A DNA stretch of 64,000 nt from Lota lota (lineage: Eukaryota; Chordata; Actinopteri; Gadiformes; Lotidae). Made by a program: the position numbers and the translations under genes. Every line of letters begins with the position of its first letter. The stretch's first letter is position 1. Where the stretch lies: contig JACYXH010000733.1 of NCBI GenBank assembly GCA_026745465.1, positions 592,501-656,500 of the forward strand, read 5' to 3'. Shown here piece by piece: positions 1-14,202 of the stretch. Below the pieces are notes generated by a model, which ran no database searches, was not told the origin of the DNA, and was given only the letters and a program-made list of their open reading frames with translations.

Positions 1-494
1 AAGCCTTTTGGTGACGCCGAGGTGCCTGAGAGTATACTGTGGCGCTCTGCCTGGGCAGTGGTCGATCGAGAGAGGGTTAAGCTTCTCGGACACTTATAGT
101 ATGACGCCACGGTGTGTGTGAATGTGGATGTGTGGAGCTTGTTCTGGAAAGCCGTTGATTTTGATGATCGTGTCCAAGAGTTAGGCTTCCCGCACACCAA
201 TAGTATAACGCGACGGTGTGTGTGGACGTGTGGAGCTCCGTCTGAGCAGCAGTTTATTTTGATGGCCGCGCCTGAGTGAGGGTTAAGCTTCTCAGTATAA
301 CGCCACGGTGACTGCCGCATTTCACATACAACGTCGCTCACTACATCGCTCATACACAATGATGGTACTAAAACAGTACTAACAGACTAAAAGTCACTGT
401 GGGTCGTAACACGGCCCCCTCCTTCCCCAGAACACATTCTTTATCTCTTCGTGTTCGATTTCCAGCTGCAACGCTGGGTTCACCGACTCTTTAA
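1..494. mobile_element. Copy 1 of an inverted-repeat DNA element, left end cut by window
   Basis: Shares extended similarity with 37908-38595: the blocks around cggacacttat, tataacgc-acggtgtgtgtg, gtctgagcagc, catttcatatacaac, and the 3' end gggttcac-g-ctctttaa. Contains two or three diverged ~90-bp internal sub-repeats. No coding capacity, so a non-autonomous element. Confidence 0.65.
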
Positions 495-2840
495 TGATGA
501 CACGGAGAATTATCTCACAACATGGGTATGACAATACAGCAGCTCAGTGTGGTCCACATTTCGCCGGTCTATACCTATACGCACTACACAGTAGGGGTTC
601 TCCATGTGTGACATCATTCATATCACTGCAATATCAAAACCAAACCCATTCTATGATAATGTGCTTCATGTGTGCATTACACACAGGTCATCTCCTGTGG
701 ACCAATTAAGAGTTTTCGATTGTAATGTGTCAACAGACAGACAGGAAGGTGGATATGTCCAAACAAGCGTTGCAGGTGCTTTCCCACAAACGAGTGCAGG
801 GGCCTCAGGACCTGGAAGAGGAGCGATGAAGGCTCCTGTGTGGCGACCGGCCCTCTGCTGGGACGAGACCAGGCCAGAACTGGGCTGCCGTCAACCCTGC
901 TGTTCACACTCTACCGCCACTCTCTCTGCTGTGTCTCGCTGTCCACCCTCGCGCTGATATATATGAGGAAATGGAGTTGAGTGGTGTGTGTTGCCGATTG
1001 GACTCTGGATAGAATGGTTGGACTCTCCGTTAGTTGCAAGGATTGAATCACGCAAAGTTGTGGTTGAGCTCAAACAATTTCAGACAATGACGAATAGCTG
1101 TTCAAGGACGATGAGACAACCACACACACACACACACACACATGCACGTGCGCAGACACACGCATACACACACTACATGCACATTTAACACCCACCCACG
1201 CACCCACGCACACACACACACACACACTTTGTTGTCTTTGGGCTCGGTTTCCCTGTCCATCTCTTCCATCTGTTCCCGTCTCGCTCTCTCTCTCTGGGCG
1301 AGTTGGAGAACTATCTTGTGGACCGATCCTGCAGTTCTCCAGAGAGGAGTATTGGCAAGGCCATGGCGGCCTTTACTCATTAATCACCAACTCTATAGCC
1401 AGACAGAAGGAGCCACACTGTGTATTCTGCACACGTAACTCATTAACACCAGGGAGGAGAGCTTCAGGGAGAACTTCGACTCTAAGCTCCCACGGAGTCA
1501 TAAATGAAATCTCTTTGCTTTACCAATCGTGAGCCGGGGTAGAGGAAGTGAAACCCATTTTGGAGAAAAGGAACGGGAACACGAATGAGCATCGCGAGTG
1601 CTGATTAGTTGACACTCCTTCAGCACGCGAAGACGCACGGGACAATCTGGCGTGTGACCTCACATGCTCACGACATACGCTGCTGCTCATCTCGGTATGC
1701 CAAAGCTTAGTGGCGAAACACGGGCCAACGTACAGGAAGACAAGAGAAATGATCCACTTAAACTCCTAAATGTCCATAAATAACATCAGCGCACCACCCT
1801 GGAACACAGGCTGGGTGTTGTCTTGTATGTTAGCTTTCGCTGCACACGCACCCGTGCATGCAAGCATGCACGGGTGCACGGACAGACACACATGCACACA
1901 CACACACACACACCCACACACAAACACACACATGCACACACACACACACACACACACACACCCCCACACACAAACACGCAAGCAAACACTCAGCACAACA
2001 AGTTTTGCTTTAAATAATAATGACTACTTGATTCTATTTTGGACTACAACTGACCCACGAGCACGGAAAACAACACTGGGATCCACGGACCTATCCGGTG
2101 TTCCCAATGTGCGTCAACTCATTCAACTGGTAAAGTATAATGTTACTGAAGTTGCCACTGCGGGGGGAAGAGTGCTAGCCTACTTTCCAGGGCAAAGAGG
2201 GAGTGTCTGTTATTTCCCCAGCAGAGTGAAAGACAATAGGAACAAGTGACTGCCTTTTGCTTGACACAGTCGGCAGCCTGAACGGACCGCATTCTCCATA
2301 CAGGGAATGTGGTTTTACAACCTCTGCTGACTCCGAAGACAAAGAGATGAACTAGATAGGTTAAGTTCATGACAGCTAGATGTGTGCATGTGGTGTGCGT
2401 GTGTGTGTGTGTGTGTGTGTAAGCTACTCTGTACATGTTTTGACTCCAAACCCATGCAACAAGACTTTGTTGGTGAATTTCGATAAACAACAAAAAACAC
2501 ACGTATTCTCTTTACTATGTATGTGTGAAAAAAGTATAGCAATAATGCCCCTGCATTTTGTGTGTGTGTGCGTGCGCATGTATGTGAGCACTCTCTCTTT
2601 CTCTCGTGTTGGTGTCTATTGGAACCTCACAGGCTGTTCATCGCTTCTCTCTCTCTCGCTCTTTATTTAGCTTTGTGTCACATGCTGTCACACAACAGCA
2701 GGTGGAACCCGTGACTCAAAGCCTCGTTGTCAGGGGACCCGCAGCGTTGTCACACCGCTATACAACACACTGCTCATGGACATCAGAGCTCTGCAGGTGC
2801 CTATAAAGACGCCATAGGGAGGAGGCGGCCGGCTAATGCA
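495..2840. other. Non-genic stretch with several short (CA)n tracts
   Basis: CA/TG tracts at 1121-1142, 1206-1228, 1890-1975 and 2396-2420 (TG). No exon-like open frame, RNA gene or promoter recognised. Confidence 0.6.
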
Positions 2841-2993
<153 letters not shown>

Positions 2994-3721
2994 GTACAGG
3001 CTCTGCATATGAAAAGCGCTTTCTATGGAAATAGCCTGGACTGTCTTGTCTTGAGGCCTGGAATGATGAACCACACTTTACAACTTCCAGGACCGTTTAT
3101 CTTCATTGAATCACAGGTTCCATCCGGTTCTGCTAAAGGGTATTTGTGGAGCATACCGCACAGCTGCATATAACTGTGTTTGTATGTCTGTATGCTCATT
3201 CAACATCTATTCCTTGACATCGTCCTGCCATACCATTTTAGCACAGGATTGTTTCCATGCATCCATCACACAATATTGCGTATTTACCCTGTATATTTGC
3301 TATGCATATTCATTTATCCTTCCAGCGAACCTCAGCATAGCCTGACAAAACAGATTACTCTCGGGCTCCAAGGACTTCCAGAAATTCCTCTCACAAACTG
3401 ACCTCCCCTGAGATTCCTCTAGCTTTTCCTTGGACCCACAAACACTTTTCTTTTCTAAAAGACACCCCCACAGTCTTAACACAGGCCCTAACTTTTCAAA
3501 ACCACGAAGACAATCAAGAAGGAGCTCGCTTTTCATCGGGCTAACCAAGAACATTTGGTTGTATTATGTTGATTTCAGTAGTTTTGATTGCTAAATCTAA
3601 TCATGCATGAACGATTGACTTTCGATTGAAAGGTACTGGGTTTGATCCCCAACGTCCGCAGTCGACCTGTAGGCAGCAGGATGTTCTTTACCTACCTTAC
3701 CTACCTAGCTGGTAGCTAATA
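2994..3721. other. Non-genic stretch with a possible SINE fragment
   Basis: At about 3624-3690 the run ggtactgggtttgatcccc followed by gcagtcgacctgtaggcagc looks like a B-box and adjoining part of a fish tRNA-derived SINE. Nothing else recognised. Confidence 0.35.
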
Positions 3722-5528
<1,807 letters not shown>

Positions 5529-5615
<87 letters not shown>

Positions 5616-5670
5616 AGAGAAAGAGAAAGAGAAAGAGAAAGAGAAAGAGAAAGAGAGAGAGAGAGAGAGA
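5529..5670. repeat. (GA)n / (GAAA-GA)n microsatellite
   Basis: Pure GA run to about 5607, then about eight aaagag hexamers, then GA again. Confidence 0.95.
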
Positions 5671-6400
5671 GGGTTCTGGTGCATGAGTCATCACTCCTAC
5701 CAACTGCAGTCGTGATATTAATAGATAGCTGCTTTTATATTTACATTCTCCCTATTCAATGATGACCTGGTTCAGAGGGCGCGAGCAGTCACTAAAAACA
5801 ATACTAGACACATCAAGACAACTATCAAGACAGAACAAGACATCAACATCTCAGTAATGTCCTGCCACTCATAAAGTCTCACTATAACTATGCTGACGAC
5901 CCAACAAACAAACAGAGTTAAAAAACTAAACCCTGTGATCCTGAGGAGGATCCATTCCTGACCACCAGGTACCGACGAGGTGGGTTCCCACAAAGCAGCT
6001 GGACAGGGGCGCTGGAAACAGAGAAACCCAACTAAGGGCGCGCCAAACCGGGCCAACGCTGGTCCAAGTGTTAGAGGGGGGGGGCGCGTCAGTCCCCAGC
6101 CACCAGACATGAGTGTTCATGTAGCTCTGCTCAGAAGCGAACAGGCCAAAGAACACGCAACAAGGGAGGGCTTCATGGAAGATGTGAGGTAGCTGTTAGG
6201 ACTGCCACGTGATATAACATAACGATGGACAACGTCACCCGGTAGAGTGACCACATCCCTACAGCTGTAGAACTCATGGACCAACACACAACACGCATGA
6301 AAAACTCATGAAAAAACGTTTACTTTAAGTGTAAAAGAAATAATATAGCCTAGGCTAGTAGGCTATTATAAAGATTGATCCAAAACCCATAAAAACTGAT
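5671..6400. other. Non-genic stretch, nothing recognised
   Basis: No splice-bounded open frame, tRNA or repeat identified. Confidence 0.5.
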
Positions 6401-6780
6401 TTAAAGGTGCTGTATAACATTAAAGGATGGGAACCCAAAGACAAAGCATAAAAGAGCATATGATAGCTCGATTTTGAAAATGAAGAACCCAAAAAACGTC
6501 CCCTCCTTTCCCTATGTATGTATTGAGAAATGTTGCATTTCAACCACCTGTGATTGACAGGCAAGATGGATTCCCTGAACCAATCAGGGAAAAGATCTGG
6601 AGGGAGTGTTCTAAAATCTAAAGGGTCTCCTACAGGTGGTTTCTAGCTGCAGGTGCAACTAGAAACGACTATTATCACAGCGCATTTCACTCCCTAATAG
6701 CTGACTAATTGCTGTGCCATTTCAAAAAAATTACACTCAAATAATGGCTCTTAAATCTTACCTACAGCACCTGGACCTTA
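6401..6780. mobile_element. Candidate non-autonomous DNA element (MITE-like), about 380 bp
   Basis: The ends ttaaaggtgctgtataacat and, in reverse complement, taaggtccaggtgctgtagg share an aggtgctgta core in inverted orientation. The interior has fish-repeat-like text around gattgacagg and accaatcaggg. No coding capacity. Target-site duplication not clear. Confidence 0.45.
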
Positions 6781-8803
6781 ATAATAAAAATAACAATAAT
6801 AATACAATAATGAATACTCATAACAATGTTGTTGTACTATTCCTGCAAAAAAGAAAAAAGATATTGTCTACAAAAAAGTCCTGACGCATCACATGCCTCA
6901 CACTGAGTCTAACCTCATGGGATACCAGCAGAGCACTTCCAGCCTCACTATTCATGAGTGTTTCCATTGGGAAACCTGAGAACTCCACCGAGCACTGCTC
7001 TCTGCTGTCAGGCTGCCCCCATGCAGCATGCGGCATGCAGCAAGCACCCAGCATCCAGGGACCTGGTTGCAGCATTTGGTTTTCATAGACCAGGCATTCC
7101 TCTGGTGAATAATGGAGCAACAAAGAGTCACGGCTAGCTTTAAAAAGACTTAAAAGGAACAACGATCAGCGCATCCTGTGGGCTTGACGCCGTGACAACA
7201 GTGGGGACTTTTGTGGTGATGAACAGGTTTGGTTGTTGCACCTGGAGGCTGCGCCGTTCCTCGACAAAGTTAGTAACTTGTGAAAGTAAAGCACATGGGT
7301 GCTTAGATATGATCCATCTGGTTGTGGAGTGGGAGGGGGGGTTGTGTCGAAAGTGGGTGGGTGGGCGGGTGGATCAGGAGGCCTCACAGAGCAGTCTCAG
7401 GTTACCTGTAGAAGGGTGTCATCGTCGGGTATGAGTGTGGTAAGGCCCTCGCTCACACTCAAAACCATCTCGCCTACCAAACTAAAGGCACTCTAATCCT
7501 CAAACATGTATTCCACCCTCCATAATACTAATACACACATTTATATAAATTAAGTAATGCCTGAGAGCAGACAATACAATGGAACACTTCATCACATTCA
7601 ATATACTTATGCAGAGATGTTCATAAAAGCCACCATGTTTCAGAGATCAGAGGAGGCAATTATCCAACAGATTTTCCTCCAAGGGCAAAATCAATTGTTT
7701 TAGGTTGATGCAGAAGATAAGAGGAGAAGAGGAGAACATAGGAGGGGAGAGAGGGGAGATTAGCAGAGGTACTACTGTCCAGACCGTCTGCCCAACTTTC
7801 ACTTTCAACGCGCCGATGGACGTCCGAATCCATTTACTTTTTAACAGAACAAAATGTCCCTCTCTTCTGGAGCTGTCCCTTCTCTCTCAGCTGTGTGTTC
7901 CAAAACACACCCCAGCAACACGATGCCGTTGTATCGCTTTGAACTGCTGTGCTTCGGGCTACGGCGTGCTCAGCTAGGGCATTAGCTAGCGCATCGCTAA
8001 CTGTGCTGTGCAGCGCTACAAGGTGTGCAGCGCGGTGAGGAAAGTCAGCAGCTCCCACAGAGAGGAGGAGAGGTGAACCTTGTCCTCATCGCTTCAACCT
8101 CTGCAAACAGAGACGAAGGACACCTGGCAGCATGGACGATTACAAACTGAGTAAACACAAGCATGCAGCGTGTATTTAATCACTGATCTTTCCATCTCCA
8201 ATCTGAAGCAAGTTCAACGCAATGATTGGCAGATTGCCCCGTTCAGTTACATTACAATCATGTCATCAAGAGGAAATTCCAAATCCTCTTCATCGCTTGC
8301 ATCAGGGGTGCGTCGGATGCAGCCATGACTCAACTGTTGCCATGGGATTCAAGCGAGGAAAATAAGGAAGCCTACAGGTGTCATCAAAGTGATGCATGGC
8401 TGAGGACTGGTGGGGGCGGCGATGGTGGTAAGCTGAGGTGGAGAACCATACTCTTGCAGGGTGAAGGTGGGGGAAATGATGGGAGGAACGATTCGTCTCA
8501 CGCAAGTGACCATAAATGTTCCCTCTCATCTATTCATCGTTTGCTGATCGTTACACCCCCGTTCCCCTCCTAACATCACCCCCCCTCCCCCGCCACCCCT
8601 TGTGCCAAGGTTTCATCACCACGCAGACCTTTGTATTGCTGTCTTGCTTTTCCCTGAGTTAATTATCTTTTCCTATTTCACTCAAAAGCTCCTTCTGCCT
8701 CTCTCTCTAGCTCTCCAGTCCTCTCTGTGTCTCTCTCGCTCTCTAGCCCTCTTTCTCTCTGCAGTCCTATCCATCTCTTTCTCCTGCCTCTCTCTTTCCC
8801 CTG

Positions 8804-8839
<36 letters not shown>

Positions 8840-9460
8840 GTCCTCTCTCTTTCACCAGTAACCCTAACCCTCTCTCTCTCGTTCCCCTGTCATCTGACTG
8901 GCTGACCTGATCACAAGACAGTGGGTCACAGACGGCCATGATGTGGCTCGAGATAACAGAGGCAAAATTAGGTTAAATGACCATTGTGAAGTCTCTATGA
9001 GATTCCTGTGCATATCAACAACCTCTAACTGATTATATTAAGGGTTATATTGGGATAACTATACCTTGACCCTTTTTGAATTGGTAAGGTTAAGGTAAAA
9101 GGTAAAAAGAACACACTGTCATACATCTCACCCTCCACGCCAAATAAGTTTAATATGCTAAGGTAACTGCTAGCTGTGACATCACAAATTGGGAAATACA
9201 TCAATGCTGCTTGTTAAATGTTGGACTAGTCGTACCAGTGTTTCATATACATATTAGTTTGTCCTCCAATATCTATATTATATTAGTGACTAGTGGGGGG
9301 GAAATGCCTGACAGCTAAACTCTACACCCAGCCTCGGAAGCCATTTGGAAACATGTTCCAAACAGTTTTGTTTTTCTTCCAGTCCAACAAAGAAACAAGT
9401 GCAGAAGCACAGCAGGGAGACAGGATGCCCCATGCATGGGTTTACAGTCATATCATCATA
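6781..9460. other. Non-genic stretch with a small (CT)n tract
   Basis: CT-rich 8697-8840. No gene recognised on either strand. Confidence 0.5.
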
Positions 9461-9507
9461 ACACACACACATATGCTAACATACACAGACACACGCTTAC
9501 ACACACA

Positions 9508-9597
<90 letters not shown>

Positions 9598-9730
9598 AAC
9601 ACACAGAGACACTCATAGACTTACACACACAACCACACACACACAGACACACTCACACATGCACTCACACACACACACAGGCTAACATGAACAGGCAGTC
9701 AAACGCACACACACACGCACGCACACACAA
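9461..9730. repeat. (CA)n microsatellite, interrupted
   Basis: Pure CA core about 9508-9594 with imperfect CA/cagaca repeats on both sides. Confidence 0.9.
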
Positions 9731-11327
9731 TATGGTATATATGTGGGGACGCCCTTTTCACCTCTGCCCCTCATCTCACACGCGGCGTAGCGGGGAACGA
9801 CACCTGAGCACAGAGGGATTAGCTTCCCGTTAAACTTTAACCAGGAGGTGTAGCATTGGAGGCAGGGTGGCAACAACTCCAGGAGGGGGAGGTGTGGCCA
9901 GGATTTGACCACGCCTCCCCATTTCCTCCCCTTTAACAGCTGGGGGAGGGGCAGGACATAATAGGGAAGGTTCAGGGCTTGCAGCGCTGAACATCTCTGA
10001 TTGGTCGAGTACTCTAAGCATTTTATTTCAGCAATTTCAACTTCATCTGCAGCCGCGACTGTGTTTTGTTCACTCCGAAATGCAGTAAATCACACACAGT
10101 GCTCTTATTGCATCCATATAAAGTCAACTACATTCATATACCTATTATTATCGCTATCTGTTGTATGTATCATTCATCTCGATAGCAGTCGGAGCTACAA
10201 GCCAATGTTTACTTGCACTGCGGGACGTGAATATAGGTTGCATTTGATTACATGACGGTGTGCAGTTGTATCGCAACAGTCTTGTTTTGGATACCAACTT
10301 CCCCCGAAAGAGCGATAGCCTACTTTTAGTTATCCAACAGGGAAACAACCTAAAAAACGAACGTCTCAAAAGCATGGCTGTATTAAGGAATGCACCCCCA
10401 CTTTATCATAATCCCCGTCATCCGCAAACTGCCCTTCGCTACACTATTTTACACTTGGATTAAAACTCAAACTCCATCATCATTTAATCCTATAAATACA
10501 TAGGACATTTTGATGAACGGAGCATATGCTCGTATTCACTGGCTATATGAGGACTGAATCCATCTGTCTTTTTCTCTGCCGCCATTGTTATTGGAAAATG
10601 CTGCATATTTGTGTCGTAACTGAAGTAAATAGTTAAGCAAAACTAATTTGCCTAACCTTCGCAGGTCTTCAGACCACGGTGGAAACGCAGACAACGAGGG
10701 GCTGAAGGAACCTTTTAGTCCCTTGAAATGTAGTTCCTGAGACTGTAAATTCAGGGTTATTTTGGTGGAAGCGCGGCTATATTGTGATCTCCATTAACTG
10801 CTGCATGTAACACATCTAATCTGTAATCCTCCACATGAATGTGGTCCCTGAAGGACTTCAGGTCATATCACAGTAACGTTAACCGATTTTTGGAAAAGCT
10901 GGAATGTTTGGACTTCTGAACTGCCTTTTCAGTGTTTATTAGTGTTAATAACATTGTATTTAATTGTTTGATTGTACAAGGGCGAAGGGAAAGGTGCAGC
11001 TCCTACACTAGTGAGGGCTACGGGGAAACTGACCTTCGCTCCACCAACGAAGCTGCACACATACACAATGCTAGCTTTGATCACACCATATGGGCATCAA
11101 AATCTACAGCGGCCAACCAGTCACTCGCACTTTAATCATTAGTCCAACATCATGACGTCTCCCAGCGTTTGTCCTCAGCCGTGAAGCCAGTGAATAATAG
11201 GAGTAATAGTTTCATGCTTCCCCGCCCTGATGCAGCTTGCTTCCCTTTCTCTGGAAACATTGGATCCGTCAGTGACAAAAGACCATGATTACAAAGAGGG
11301 GGAAAGAATCCCAAGGGATGAGGGAGG

Positions 11328-11393
<66 letters not shown>

Positions 11394-13336
11394 CAGAGAG
11401 ACAGAGAGAGAGACAGACACAGGGAAAGATAGGGAGAGAAAAAAACAAGAAAGAATCGATCAATTAATTTGAGTACGTCCAAACGTTCATAGAAACAGAT
11501 ACAGAAGATAGAGAAGATAAAGGCGCAGGCTCTGTCAAAACAATGTGTGATTGCAACGGTTCTTCTCCCAACTGTGTGATGCAAGCTGGGCTTGGAGTGG
11601 AACAGTTTTCATGTACGTTCCGCTCCATCACCGTATCCATATGAAGGAAAAAGAGTCAATGAAACGTAACCCAGTCCCATTTCGAAATGTTTACGCGCAC
11701 TCTCATCAACGCTGAACGTTTCCATTTGCGAACATGAGACGTCGTTAAAAGTGTCTTTGGATGCTAATTTGGCTGTTCAAGGCTGGTAGGGAGCAGCCTT
11801 CACAGCGACGTGCGGGAGTACGAAGTGGTCATGCGGCGCAATTAAGTGAACTAAACACACCTGGAACACATTGTTAGCTTGACTACAACAACTATTTCCA
11901 TATAAACTACAAATGTACCCATTTATATATTTTGGCAAAGGGAAGCTTCGAATTAACTCACAAAGAAGAGTGCCAAACAATTCTGCTGACAGCTGCTGTC
12001 GTTTCCAATTAAAAGCTTGTTAGCAAACAGACTTTTGGTAGACTGATAGAAATGTCAATACATAAGCTGACTGCTAGTTGTCGTTTAATCTCTCAGACTT
12101 TTACGAGGCAATTTCTGGCATTCAAAGACGACAGCAAATAAATAGGTAGCTGCAAAACCACAATTCCATAGCTACAATTACATTATCACTACTTCACTGT
12201 TAACTGTTCCACAAAAACTTAAATCCTGGATCTTGTAACATTTAATACAGGATACAAAAACAAGATGTAGTGCCCTCAAAATATCCGCAGCAAGCGTCAC
12301 TATTATTGATTTATAATGTATTTATAATTTATAATAATAATAATGTATTCTCAGGGCATAGAAGTGGTGATGGTGTTGGCACACATAAGCATGCACAGGA
12401 TGGGTGGAGTAGAGGTATGATGTTATTAAAGTGTGGAAAACACCCTGATGCCTCAATAACACACAGGGAATGTCCGTAGGGTGTGTGCTATGCTGTACAC
12501 TTGAGAATTGGGAATTAGCAAACCTGGCTGCTAGGCTGGCAACGCAAGCTAGGCATGTGATAATCACAAAACATCCAATCAGTTCGATTTCATGGTCTGT
12601 TGACCTACATACACCGCTACGTAATCGCAAGTTATTGAACTTGCAAGAGACTATAGAGGTTAACATTTAGTTTAAAGATTATCAAGCGACGAGAAATGTA
12701 TTCTTCCTGAAATCAAAGTCATTTTTCATACAGCACTGGATTTCACTCACAGAAAATGCAGAAATAGTTTTTTGTATTTCTCCAGTGTGTTCGGTGGCAG
12801 AGTGTTGCACTGTAGGCAGGGTGGGTGGATGACCAATGTGTCAGCCGCTGCCATTGGCCCAGGTTGGCACGGCGATGGAATGAGCACATCACCAGAAGCT
12901 ACAGTCATACCCAGTGGCCCCAATCCTCTGAATCATGTGTGAATTTCCTCCATCCGCCCTTTCCCTTTTCCCAGCATGATGACTGCTATGACGAATCTGC
13001 TAATGAAAGAAAGAAACGGATGATCTGGTGTGCTGCTGTGATACCCTGGCAACTCATTTACTGCCTATGGTTTCTTATGCCATCTATGTCTAGATTAACA
13101 TTAACATGCATGTAGTGGGCAGAGCGAGCCACAACCTAACGAGCTGAAGGGCTCGACATGTCAGGCCTGTATATTTGCCTTAGCTAGTCATAGTCTTGTT
13201 TGTAGCCTTTGGCCGCGTTCTCAGTGGATAAACACACAGGAGGACATACATTTTGATTGTGTTTAGGTTTCAGAGTTAAGATGTTTGAATGTACAGTGGT
13301 AATCATGTACTACCAACGCTCTGGATCAACATAACC
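9731..13336. other. Non-genic stretch with (GA)n tract
   Basis: GA run 11330-11412; short A/T-rich sections near 12310-12345. No coding or RNA gene recognised. Confidence 0.5.
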
Positions 13337-13775
13337 CTGGTATGGTGCAGACTGTGTTCTGAACAGCAGTGTTGTAACCAGGGCCGTGTTACACCAGAAC
13401 CCCGGTATGGTGCAGACTGTGTTCTGAACAGCAGTGTTGTAACCAGGGCCGTGTTACACCAGAACCCCGGTATGGTGCAGACTGTGTTCTGAACAGCAGT
13501 GTTGTAACCAGGGCCGTGTTACACCAGAACCCCGGTATGGTGCAGACTGTGTTCTGAACAGCAGTGTTGTAACCAGGGCCGTGTTACACCAGAACCCCGG
13601 TATGGTGCAGACTGTGTTCTGAACAGCAGTGTTGTAACCAGGGCCGTGTTACACCAGAACCCCGGTATGGTGCAGACTGTGTTCTGAACAGCAGTGTTGT
13701 AACCAGGGCCGTGTTACACCAGAACCCCGGTATGGTGCAGACTGTGTTCTGAACAGCAGTGTTGCAACCAGGGCT
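13337..13775. repeat. 65-bp minisatellite, about 6.7 copies
   Basis: Units start at 13337, 13402, 13467, 13532, 13597, 13662 and 13727 with the sequence c(c/t)ggtatggtgcagactg... They are nearly identical; only the first and last copies carry substitutions. Confidence 0.95.
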
Positions 13776-14154
13776 GTAGGATCTGAGGCCATTGGGGTGT
13801 GGTGCCGGCCCGTCTGTCCGTCCACCGTGTTTGCGGTCCTGAGGGATTCAGCAAACAATCCAGAACAGCAACATCACGCTCTGGTACACACAGCAATGCT
13901 CCCTGCCAGTAAGACGGAAAATTATCTAGGAATGCTGTTTAAAAGGAATCCATCTCTAAGGATGACTCTTTGGAGAGGGCTCATATTTCCCCCACTATCC
14001 CAGCCTCATATATGACCGGCTCCGTAGTTCAGTGTGCACTGGGTTCGTCACGTCGTCCAACAGGCCTCATCCAAGCAGATGAGCTGCATCTGACAGCAGC
14101 GAATTAAAGAGTGATTCTTTACGATTTGTGAGAGGAAGTGACACCTGGCAGAAG

Positions 14155-14202
<48 letters not shown>

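Noticed and set aside
5772..6110. 112-codon minus-strand open frame with a hydrophobic section
   Set aside because: No splice context, no family resemblance, and low-complexity ends; not supportable as a gene.
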